Source: Sporosarcina ureae
GTDB lineage: Bacteria; Bacillota; Bacilli; Bacillales_A; Planococcaceae
Assembly (NCBI RefSeq): GCF_002109325.1
Contig: NZ_CP015348.1
Span: forward strand, 1,584,501 to 1,648,500
Reading direction: 5' to 3'
DNA: 64,000 bases
The notes under the pieces are model-generated. The model saw only the letters and a list, made by a program, of their open reading frames with translations. It did not search any database and was not told where the DNA came from. Below, piece after piece: positions 7,471-14,817 of the stretch; the stretch's first letter is position 1; every line of letters begins with the position of its first letter. The translations under genes were made by a program, and so were the position numbers.

Positions 7471-9699
7471 GTGAGAAAATGGAATACCGCACTTGTTTTA
7501 ACAGCACTACTACTCTTTTTTTCCATTCAGTCTGTCAGTGCACAAACGACAGATGTAAAATATATAGATGTTCCCAACCACCATTGGGCGAAAAATGAGA
7601 TTATGCAACTAGATGAAATGAAAGTGATCACCGGGAATTTCGACATGCAATTCCATCCCGAAACTCCCCTAACTAAAGGACAGGTCGCTGTTTCGTTATC
7701 CAAAATATTCGGTTCAGAACTACTAGACAAATCTTATGGTTTTTCAGACATTACGTGGGGTTCCGATAAAGGACGCTTTGCATTAACTGCTGTAAAGAAT
7801 GGATGGATTCAACCTAGTAGTCCAGGCTATTTCGGATTTGATGAACCCGTGACGAAGACCGAGCTATGGGAAGCATTCAATACTGCTTTTAAGCTGGAGA
7901 AAGACATTGGGAAAGTGTTATCTACTAGTTGGCCATCTAGTTCAGATAGAGCTACTTTGCAGAACATTCCTGTATACACGTTTCCTCAAATAGAGGAATT
8001 TCTTCATTACGGTGACTCGATTGTTTCGAGAGCGTATTTTTCAAAAGCATTGCACGGGATCCTAGTGAAAACCAACCGCATTAAGCAATCAAAGCACTAC
8101 ACACTTTCTGCTCCGGTAGAATCCGATACCTATATTACCAGTGTACCCGAGACCTATTTAGGAAATGTACCGTTCAGTACGCACCCTCTTTATTTGCGCT
8201 CTGAGGAGGCATTTGAATATAAAGACTTTACGCAAACTAACTATGGTTTCTCGCGTGACAGCACATATACGTACGCTGTTGGAAATGAAGGTGCAGAAAT
8301 AAAATTAACAGTCCGTGATTTGCCTAATAAAGATGTGTTTGTATTTTCGGAACTAACCAATCCTACTGAAACATCTATTACGGTAGAAGTACTTCAAAAA
8401 GAACAAAATATCGCACGTTTTGATTTATTCCGCTACGATCGCTATCCACTCATGCGGGAAAACACGGATTTAGCTGATGCAGATATGACAACGTATCCAA
8501 CAGGCGTGTTACGCTTCATTAAGACAGACGGCACGGTAGAAGAACGAATGATTGGGCAAGCGTATCAATCCAAACAACTATCTCTTCGCTATGATAATGG
8601 CGAACAAAGTGTCTCACGCGAACTTCTGGACGAGCGGGAAAACTTTTCCTATGCATTGGCGGGTAAAACACTGCTATCTTCTTATACACTTCAAGCGAAT
8701 ACAGGGGAAATTGCTGATCATTGGTATGTAGACTCCGATGAACAATTGTTCAATTCAAAAGAAGACATATTCAAGTGGATGAGAGAAACTAGCCAAAACC
8801 ACAAGAAGCGTAATAAGTGGTACACGGCAGATGGATCGTATAATAAGCTAGCGGACTCTACAGAACCTATGCCTATTACGGGGCAAAACTACGGTCGTAC
8901 ATTATTAATGCTGAAAGAAGATCGCGCATTGACCCTTTACCATGAAAATAAAGGACGGTACTTTGAAAATCTGGTCTATAACGCTTTCGTCAACTTGAAG
9001 AATTTTAAACAAGATAAAGATTATTGGGAAACAGAAGTAACAAGTACGTATTTGAAAAACTTATATGATATTCACGCACCGTTCATCGATACACGTTTCA
9101 ATGAACAAATCGCGTTATTCTATTATAAAATTGGCGGGGAGTTTGGAATTCCTTCTGCGAATGAACCGTTGCGTGATTATGCGGACCTACTTGTTTCTCA
9201 ACAACAAAAAGGAAATATTAATCGTGTAGCTAGCGATGCGTTTTACATTGCGGACTACTTCCCGATTAATCAGAAAGTCACGACACACACATCCATGAAC
9301 CATGCTCTAGGCGGAATGAATATCTTGCTCATGTCCTATCAAGAGTTCGGTGATTGGCGATATCTTCAAACCGCGCGTAATATACAGCGTGCAATTACTT
9401 ATCAAAAGGATAAATGGATTCGAGATAATGGTGACATCTGGTACAAGATTTCCCCTGAATCCAAATTTGAAGGTGATGATTATAAACATCTGACATTGGA
9501 AGACTTGATTGAATCGTATCAACTTTGGCAGCGAATTGATCCTAGTCAATTGCCAACATTGAAGCAACTAATCATTTCTAAGGCTACCTTCCTATCGAAT
9601 GAAAAACTTGGCTACACGACAAAGATAAAAAAAGGCTTGAAGAAAATTGGTTTATACGAATATCTTCCTGAAGGTGACGAAGTGACGGACGCGTTATAA
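7471..9699 (+). CDS. S-layer-homology surface protein with an uncharacterised C-terminal region
   Basis: This exported protein of about 742 residues has a signal peptide (basic start, hydrophobic core, Ala-x-Ala-type end near residue 25). Two SLH modules (about 30-75 and 85-140) follow, and a probable third weak one. SLH modules bind pyruvylated secondary wall polymers, so the protein should be held on the cell surface. A beta-rich middle (about 220-420) and a helical, aromatic-rich C-terminus (about 470-735) follow. The C-terminus resembles alpha/alpha-toroid domains such as those of uronyl epimerases or lyases, but I cannot name its activity. The start is chosen at GTG 7471, 8 bases after TGGAGG; ATGs at 7450 and 7465 precede or crowd that site. 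Confidence 0.7.
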   Translation: MRKWNTALVLTALLLFFSIQSVSAQTTDVKYIDVPNHHWAKNEIMQLDEMKVITGNFDMQFHPETPLTKGQVAVSLSKIFGSELLDKSYGFSDITWGSDKGRFALTAVKNGWIQPSSPGYFGFDEPVTKTELWEAFNTAFKLEKDIGKVLSTSWPSSSDRATLQNIPVYTFPQIEEFLHYGDSIVSRAYFSKALHGILVKTNRIKQSKHYTLSAPVESDTYITSVPETYLGNVPFSTHPLYLRSEEAFEYKDFTQTNYGFSRDSTYTYAVGNEGAEIKLTVRDLPNKDVFVFSELTNPTETSITVEVLQKEQNIARFDLFRYDRYPLMRENTDLADADMTTYPTGVLRFIKTDGTVEERMIGQAYQSKQLSLRYDNGEQSVSRELLDERENFSYALAGKTLLSSYTLQANTGEIADHWYVDSDEQLFNSKEDIFKWMRETSQNHKKRNKWYTADGSYNKLADSTEPMPITGQNYGRTLLMLKEDRALTLYHENKGRYFENLVYNAFVNLKNFKQDKDYWETEVTSTYLKNLYDIHAPFIDTRFNEQIALFYYKIGGEFGIPSANEPLRDYADLLVSQQQKGNINRVASDAFYIADYFPINQKVTTHTSMNHALGGMNILLMSYQEFGDWRYLQTARNIQRAITYQKDKWIRDNGDIWYKISPESKFEGDDYKHLTLEDLIESYQLWQRIDPSQLPTLKQLIISKATFLSNEKLGYTTKIKKGLKKIGLYEYLPEGDEVTDAL

Positions 9700-9785
9700 A
9701 TGCAGTAAATCCTACACTTTGAACGAATGGACTTACTGCGTTACACTACAAGTACAGTAAAGTTCAACTTAGGAAGGAGATTCAC

Positions 9786-10781
9786 ATGACACAATTATTT
9801 AACGCTCTTGTAGTAGACAAGCACGAAGAAGAATTTTCAGTACAGGTTAAACAGCTCACATTAAACGATCTGCCTGAAGGTGACGTATTGATTCGCGTCC
9901 ACTATTCAGGCATCAACTACAAAGACAGTTTAGCATCGATTCCAAATGGAAATATCGTACAGAGCTACCCAATGATACCCGGTATCGACTTAGCTGGGGT
10001 AGTGGAATCTTCAACAGATGATCGATTTAAACCGGGTGATGAAGTCATCGCAACTAGTTATGAAATTGGCGTTTCGCACTTTGGTGGATACAGTGAATAT
10101 GCTAGCGTGAAATCAGAGTGGGTAGTTCCACTTCCGGAAGGTCTTTCATTAAAGGAAGCTATGATTATTGGAACAGCTGGCTTCACGGCTGCATTGTCCG
10201 TTCAACGTTTAGAGGAAAATCATTTATCTTCTGAAAAAGGTAAGGTGCTAGTAACTGGAGCAACAGGCGGTGTTGGAAGTTTTGCGATTTCATTTTTATC
10301 GAAGCTCGGTTATGAAGTAGAAGCAAGTACAGGTAAAAATGAGGAACATGCTTATTTGAAGTCTATTGGGGCAACTTCGATTGTTTCCCGCGAAGAGGTG
10401 TATGACGGAAAGATCCGAGCTCTTGGTAAACAAAAGTGGGCAGCAGCCGTAGATCCGGTTGGCGGAGAACCACTCGCTTCTTTGTTAAGTCAAATCGATT
10501 ATGGTGGATCGGTGGCAGTGAGCGGATTAACCGCTGGAACAAAAATTCCGACGGCCGTCTTCCCATTTATCTTACGTGGAGTGAATTTGCTCGGTATTGA
10601 TTCGGTCTATTGCCCGATGGAAACTCGCAAAAAAGTTTGGGACCGACTTGCAAATGACTTGAAGCTTTCTAATTTAGAGCAACTCGTTCAACAGGAAATC
10701 TCTTTACATGAACTTTCCGATGCCCTTCCGACATTATTGAAAGGTCAAGCACGTGGCAGAACCATTGTGAAACTAGCTTAA
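9786..10781 (+). CDS. Zinc-free medium-chain reductase, YhdH/YhfP (acrylyl-CoA reductase) family
   Basis: This 331-residue NADPH-dependent quinone-oxidoreductase-like enzyme has an N-terminal GroES-like domain (HYSGINYKDSLA). The nucleotide fold has the motif VTGATGGVGSFAI near 155-167. GIDLAGVVESS and the C-terminal GRTIVKL match the YhdH/YhfP/AcuI group, which reduces acrylyl-CoA or related enoyl substrates. The cysteine and histidine ligands of zinc alcohol dehydrogenases are absent. A strong AAGGAGA site precedes the ATG. It is monocistronic. Confidence 0.85.
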   Translation: MTQLFNALVVDKHEEEFSVQVKQLTLNDLPEGDVLIRVHYSGINYKDSLASIPNGNIVQSYPMIPGIDLAGVVESSTDDRFKPGDEVIATSYEIGVSHFGGYSEYASVKSEWVVPLPEGLSLKEAMIIGTAGFTAALSVQRLEENHLSSEKGKVLVTGATGGVGSFAISFLSKLGYEVEASTGKNEEHAYLKSIGATSIVSREEVYDGKIRALGKQKWAAAVDPVGGEPLASLLSQIDYGGSVAVSGLTAGTKIPTAVFPFILRGVNLLGIDSVYCPMETRKKVWDRLANDLKLSNLEQLVQQEISLHELSDALPTLLKGQARGRTIVKLA

Positions 10782-10787
10782 TACTAT

Positions 10788-10821
10788 AAAAGCCATCCTC
10801 GCAAAGCGAGGATGGCTTTTA
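10788..10821. terminator. Bidirectional terminator
   Basis: A perfect 15-bp stem (10788-10802 with 10806-10820) has a three-base loop. A-runs and T-runs flank it, so it can end both the plus-strand reductase and the minus-strand putP. Confidence 0.92.
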
Positions 10822-10825
10822 TGTA

Positions 10826-12301
10826 TTATTCTTCTAGTAACTCCAACGTGTCATCGTATTCTTTTTGAATAACCGGATCATGTTTATACGTTACTTTACT
10901 TACGAGAACCGCAACAAGTAGACACAATGCAAATCCAGGAACAATTTCATACAATGCATCGTGAAGGAAATCTATACTTCCCCAAATCCCTACCGTTATA
11001 GCACCAATAATCATACCGTATAATGCTCCTTTAGCCGTGAGCTTTCTCCAGTATAATGATAAGAGAATAATCGGGCCAAACGCTCCTCCAAAACCTGCCC
11101 ATGCAAACGAAACAAGTTTTAAAACAGATTCTTTATTAGGCCAAGCAAGAACCATTGCAATAATCGCCACCACTAGTACTGCCATACGCCCTAAAAACAC
11201 ATAGCGACTCTCAGAAGCGTCAGTTTTTATCACCGCTTTATACAAGTCTTCAATCAAAGCCGATGATGTCACAATCAACTGTGAAGAGATCGTACTCATA
11301 ATAGCCGCCAATACAGCCGCCAGCATGATACCTGCGATGAGCGGATGGAATATGATCTGCCCCAGAACAATAAAGACTGTTTCAGGATCTGCCAATTCCA
11401 CACTATTTTGCTGGAAGTATGCTATACCAATGAGCGCAGTAGCGATCGCACCGATCAAACTCAGCAACATCCAGCCAATACCGATTCTTCTCGCACTCTT
11501 TGTCTCTTTCACTGAAGTGATCGCCATGAAACGTACGATGATATGTGGCTGTCCAAAATAACCAAGACCCCATGCTACTGAGGATATTATTGTGACAACA
11601 CTGACGCCTGACACAATGTTAAACAACGCCGGGTCGACTTCACGTATACTTGCTGCTGTTTCAGAGAAACCACCTGTAACAAAGATTCCGAACGTTGGTA
11701 CTAAAATCAGTGCCAAAAACATAATTAGACCTTGTACAAAATCTGTATAGCTAACTGCTAAAAATCCGCCGAACAATGTATAAGCCAGAACTACGACCGA
11801 TACAATGATAAGACCTGTATGGTAGTCCAATCCAAACGAGCTCTGGAAGAACTTCCCTCCCGCGACCATTCCGGAAGATACGTAGAATGTGAAGAATACC
11901 AAAATAATTATTCCTGAAGCCACTCTCAATAAACGGGATGTATCTTTCAATCTGTTATCCAAAAAACTCGGGATGGTGATGGAGTTATTCGATATTTGGG
12001 TATAAGCACGCAAACGCGGTGCAACAAATAACCAGTTCAGATAAGCACCCACTGTCAAGCCTATTGCGATCCATGCTTCACCGAGTCCACTTAAATAGAT
12101 AGCACCAGGCAAGCCCATCAATAGCCAACCCGACATATCAGAAGCACCTGCACTTAACGCGGTGACTGCTGGTCCAAGAGAACGCCCGCCTAGCATATAA
12201 TCAGTTAGATTCGAGGTTCGCTTGAATGCATACCAACCGATTAGCAGCATAGCTACCATGTAGACAATAATAGAAATAAGTTGATACATTTGCTCAGTCA
12301 T
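10826..12301 (-). CDS. putP: Sodium/proline symporter PutP
   Basis: This integral membrane transporter of 491 residues belongs to the solute:sodium symporter family and imports proline with Na+. About 13 hydrophobic helices are visible. The SSS signatures are present: GWYAFKRT and DYMLGGRSLGP near the start, GASDMSGWLLMGLPGAIY (about 52-69) in TM2, and AILMSTISSQLIVTSSALIEDLY-like segments later. GGGGGAG 8 bases upstream fixes the start. It could serve nutrition or osmoprotection (opuE-type); the sequence alone does not distinguish these. Confidence 0.9.
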   Translation of the reverse strand: MTEQMYQLISIIVYMVAMLLIGWYAFKRTSNLTDYMLGGRSLGPAVTALSAGASDMSGWLLMGLPGAIYLSGLGEAWIAIGLTVGAYLNWLFVAPRLRAYTQISNNSITIPSFLDNRLKDTSRLLRVASGIIILVFFTFYVSSGMVAGGKFFQSSFGLDYHTGLIIVSVVVLAYTLFGGFLAVSYTDFVQGLIMFLALILVPTFGIFVTGGFSETAASIREVDPALFNIVSGVSVVTIISSVAWGLGYFGQPHIIVRFMAITSVKETKSARRIGIGWMLLSLIGAIATALIGIAYFQQNSVELADPETVFIVLGQIIFHPLIAGIMLAAVLAAIMSTISSQLIVTSSALIEDLYKAVIKTDASESRYVFLGRMAVLVVAIIAMVLAWPNKESVLKLVSFAWAGFGGAFGPIILLSLYWRKLTAKGALYGMIIGAITVGIWGSIDFLHDALYEIVPGFALCLLVAVLVSKVTYKHDPVIQKEYDDTLELLEE

Positions 12302-12477
12302 CTAATCAACTCCCCCTTTCAATCAATATACCTATATTACCTTATGAATAGTGCAGTTTGCACCTTTATTTAGTGATTCGTAGAATAGAACTACTTTTCT
12401 CGACAGTATTTCCCGGGAAATCACACCCTTTGACATAGGAAATTCTAGTGACGATTTTGCATACTATGCAGTTATAT

Positions 12478-12504
12478 TGAAACCTATTTTCACATCATAA
12501 CGTA
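12478..12504 (+). promoter_or_regulatory. Probable SigW-type promoter
   Basis: TGAAAC (12478-12483) is followed after 17 bases by CGTA (12501-12504), the ECF sigma-W signature. It lies 28 bases before the UPF0145 start codon. The sigW promoter in this window has the same two elements with a 16-base spacer. Confidence 0.65.
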
Positions 12505-12531
12505 TATATACAAATTGAAGGGGGAGATTGG

Positions 12532-12855
12532 ATGTTACACACGACAACGAATGTTCTACAGGGCAAAACGATTGAGACTTATCATGGAATTGTATCCGGT
12601 GAAACCATTATGGGAGCCAATATCGTTCGGGATATTTTTGCGTCTGTCACCGATATTGTGGGTGGCCGCAGTGCTGCATATGAAAGTAAGCTAACAGAAG
12701 CACGTCAAACGGCAATCGACGAAATGTCACAGAAAGCGAGTGCTATGGGAGCAAACGCAGTAATTGGGGTAGACTTGGATTTCGAGATGGTTCGTGAAGG
12801 TATGATGATGTGCATTGCAACCGGTACAGCTGTTACGTATCGGGACGGAGAATAA
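12532..12855 (+). CDS. UPF0145 (YbjQ-type) heavy-metal-binding-domain protein
   Basis: This 107-residue cytoplasmic protein shows the family's pattern: an N-terminal strand ending [21 protein letters not shown] (read in pieces), a [11 protein letters not shown] turn, and [25 protein letters not shown]. Members form pentamers; the biochemical role is not established. GGGGGAGA lies 4 to 5 bases before the ATG. A SigW-type promoter just upstream suggests induction by cell-envelope stress. The following hairpin makes it monocistronic. Confidence 0.88.
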   Translation: MLHTTTNVLQGKTIETYHGIVSGETIMGANIVRDIFASVTDIVGGRSAAYESKLTEARQTAIDEMSQKASAMGANAVIGVDLDFEMVREGMMMCIATGTAVTYRDGE

Positions 12856-12861
12856 AACAGC

Positions 12862-12897
12862 AGAAAACCTCATCTTTTTATAAGATGAGGTTTTCTT
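12862..12897 (+). terminator. Intrinsic terminator of the UPF0145 gene
   Basis: A 15-bp stem (12862-12876 with 12882-12896) rich in A on the left and T on the right starts 6 bases after the stop codon. Confidence 0.85.
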
Positions 12898-13018
12898 GTC
12901 TACATGGAGACTAATTATCACTTTTTATTTTTTGCCATTTTTGTAGATTCTGTCAGATGACTTACAAAGGATTGTTACTCTATCATCGTAAAGTCTGTAA
13001 TACTATGCTATCAATCGC

Positions 13019-13750
13019 TTAAGGTTCCATTTCGATTGCTTTTTCATTTTCAATTTCATTGAGGAATGACATTTGGTGTCCTGGAAAACCGTTCAACTTC
13101 CAATCTTCAATAGTGTGATTTCCATTATAGATCGGATTCGAATAGACGCCTTGCAATGTAGCAGAACGCAATAAGCGGAAGAATAAAGCTGAGTCTACAC
13201 CTTCCATACTTACCTTATTGTTTTGGAAAGAAGCCAAAATTCGATCCATTTGCACCTCTTCCAATTCAACGAAACGTTTGCCGAATAAACTACTAGCTTC
13301 TTCCTCTAATTTCGCAATCCCCTGTCTAAATATTTCCGCACATGTTAGATCGGTCTGATAGCCTGCCTTCGGTTCACCAGGATAGAAAGCCCCTTGCATA
13401 TGCTCTTCTGTATTACTGCCATAGGGACCGGCTAATTGATTATCAATGAAGAATGGTACACCTAATCCAAGCGCGCCAGAACCGATTTCGTCTTTAGAAA
13501 AGATTCGTTCAACAGCTGCGGTTAATGTTTCGAACTCCTCTGGATTAGTAAAAAACACTCTACTGCGAGTATTCACTTCTGATTCCACATTTTTAGACTT
13601 GTCCTCTTTTACAACATTCATGGATTTCTTGCTTTTATATCCAACTAGTCCGCCAATCAGACCTCCACCTAGCAAAGCCCCTGTAGCAATCCCAGTAGTT
13701 TTCAAAAAGCCGCGTTTAGTTACACTTGATTTCTTTCGTGTTTCGATAAT
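13019..13750 (-). CDS. Gluconate 2-dehydrogenase subunit 3 family protein with Tat signal
   Basis: This is a gamma-subunit-type protein, normally the exported partner of a membrane-bound GMC-type sugar-acid dehydrogenase. The mature part carries the family's LTAAVERIFSKDEIGSGALGLGVPFFID block (read in pieces) and a C-terminal LRSATLQGVYSNPIYNGN block. The best open frame upstream of the TTG at 13705 adds a Tat-like leader, SSVTKRGFLKTTG, followed by a Gly-rich hydrophobic stretch. Including it needs an AUU start at 13748-13750, 4 bases after GGAGGAGG. The alternatives are a TTG start (13705, no Tat motif) or a one-base frameshift from the ATG at 13752-13754. No catalytic subunit is adjacent, so this is an orphan. 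Confidence 0.6.
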   Translation of the reverse strand: MIETRKKSSVTKRGFLKTTGIATGALLGGGLIGGLVGYKSKKSMNVVKEDKSKNVESEVNTRSRVFFTNPEEFETLTAAVERIFSKDEIGSGALGLGVPFFIDNQLAGPYGSNTEEHMQGAFYPGEPKAGYQTDLTCAEIFRQGIAKLEEEASSLFGKRFVELEEVQMDRILASFQNNKVSMEGVDSALFFRLLRSATLQGVYSNPIYNGNHTIEDWKLNGFPGHQMSFLNEIENEKAIEMEP

Positions 13751-13842
13751 TCATCCTCCTCCGATTTTTTCTTAGACAATGAGCATTATTGTTTGTCCAT
13801 ACTCCATTGTATGAACGTCAACCGGTAAATAGAATAGAAAAT

Positions 13843-13872
13843 AAAAAAACACATAGCATGGTTGCTGTGTGT
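13843..13872 (-). terminator. Intrinsic terminator of ywbE
   Basis: On the minus strand, stem 13863-13871 with 13850-13858 is followed by seven T (13843-13849). The stem is imperfect. Confidence 0.65.
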
Positions 13873-13904
13873 TCGATAATGCTTTTATATTCTGCACGAA
13901 CTTA

Positions 13905-14099
13905 TTAACCCAATATCTCTGCTACACGCCCAACTTGCCCATCTTCAAGCCGCACTTTAATACCGTGGGGATGGAAACTTGAGTTTGTCAGTAAATCTTT
14001 TACAACGCCTTCTGTTTTTATCCCACTGCGTTGATCCTTCTTCAAAATAACCGCAACGCGTAAACCTGGTTTAACATCTGATCGATTCTGTCCATTCAT
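13905..14099 (-). CDS. ywbE: YwbE family small protein
   Basis: This 64-residue basic protein matches the conserved Firmicute YwbE/DUF2196 family: the motifs VKPGLRVAVILKKDQRSG, GVVKDLLTNSSFHPHGIKVRL (read in pieces) and a closing GQVGRV. The fold is predicted to be a small all-beta barrel. Its function is unknown. GAGGAG precedes the ATG by about 10 bases. It is monocistronic. Confidence 0.9.
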   Translation of the reverse strand: MNGQNRSDVKPGLRVAVILKKDQRSGIKTEGVVKDLLTNSSFHPHGIKVRLEDGQVGRVAEILG

Positions 14100-14225
14100 A
14101 TACTAATCGCTCCTCTTTTTTATTTAAGTGTACCATATGAATGACCTTCCCTTCTTCAAGTACTTCGGATGAATGAAGATGTAATGCATGATACAATAAA
14201 GACTATCAAACTAGGAGGGGTTTTT

Positions 14226-14666
14226 ATGCGATTAACAGTATACCTAGCTGGGGAGATTCATACATCTTGGCGAGAAGAAGTCAAACAACAAGCAAAAGAT
14301 CTTCAATTACCTGTCGACTTTGTCGGACCTATGGAAGACCATGACCGTTCGGACAACATCGGAGAAGAGATTCTAGGAGAACAGCCCGATAAAATCTTCA
14401 AAGACGTCGCTGCTTCTAGCCTTAATAACTTACGGACTGAAATTTTACTAAAGAAATCGGATGTTGTCATCGCGCTATTTGGCGAACAGTATAAGCAGTG
14501 GAACACCGCTATGGACGCAAGTGCAGCAGTAACTTTTGGGAAACCACTCATTTTAATCCGCCAAGAAAAGCATCATCACCCATTAAAAGAACTATCCCGC
14601 AAAGCACATGTTACAGTGGAGTCGGTAGACCAGGCAGTTTTAGCACTGAAATATATTTTCGAATAA
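14226..14666 (+). CDS. ytoQ: YtoQ family protein
   Basis: This cytoplasmic protein of 146 residues strongly resembles B. subtilis YtoQ. It shows VYLAGEIHTSWREEV, FVGPMEDHDRSDNIGEEI, FGEQYKQWNTAMDASAAV and HHPLKELSRKAHVTVE. The fold is that of nucleoside 2-deoxyribosyltransferases, but the substrate is unknown. The start at 14226 follows AGGAGGGG; an in-frame ATG at 14169 has no ribosome site. A terminator follows directly. Confidence 0.92.
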   Translation: MRLTVYLAGEIHTSWREEVKQQAKDLQLPVDFVGPMEDHDRSDNIGEEILGEQPDKIFKDVAASSLNNLRTEILLKKSDVVIALFGEQYKQWNTAMDASAAVTFGKPLILIRQEKHHHPLKELSRKAHVTVESVDQAVLALKYIFE

Positions 14667-14673
14667 ATTATAT

Positions 14674-14718
14674 ACAGAGGACAAGCCTATCAAATTTTAG
14701 CGCTTGTTCTCTGTTTTT
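14674..14718 (+). terminator. Intrinsic terminator of ytoQ
   Basis: A 13-bp stem (14674-14686 with 14702-14714) is followed by five T. Confidence 0.88.
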
Positions 14719-14817
14719 CATTTGAAACTTCTTGTCCTAAACTGAAAGTTCTATCAGCATGTAGTGGAAAAAAATGATAGAATAGGAGTATGTGTGTAGG
14801 TAGGAAGGGGTAATCGG

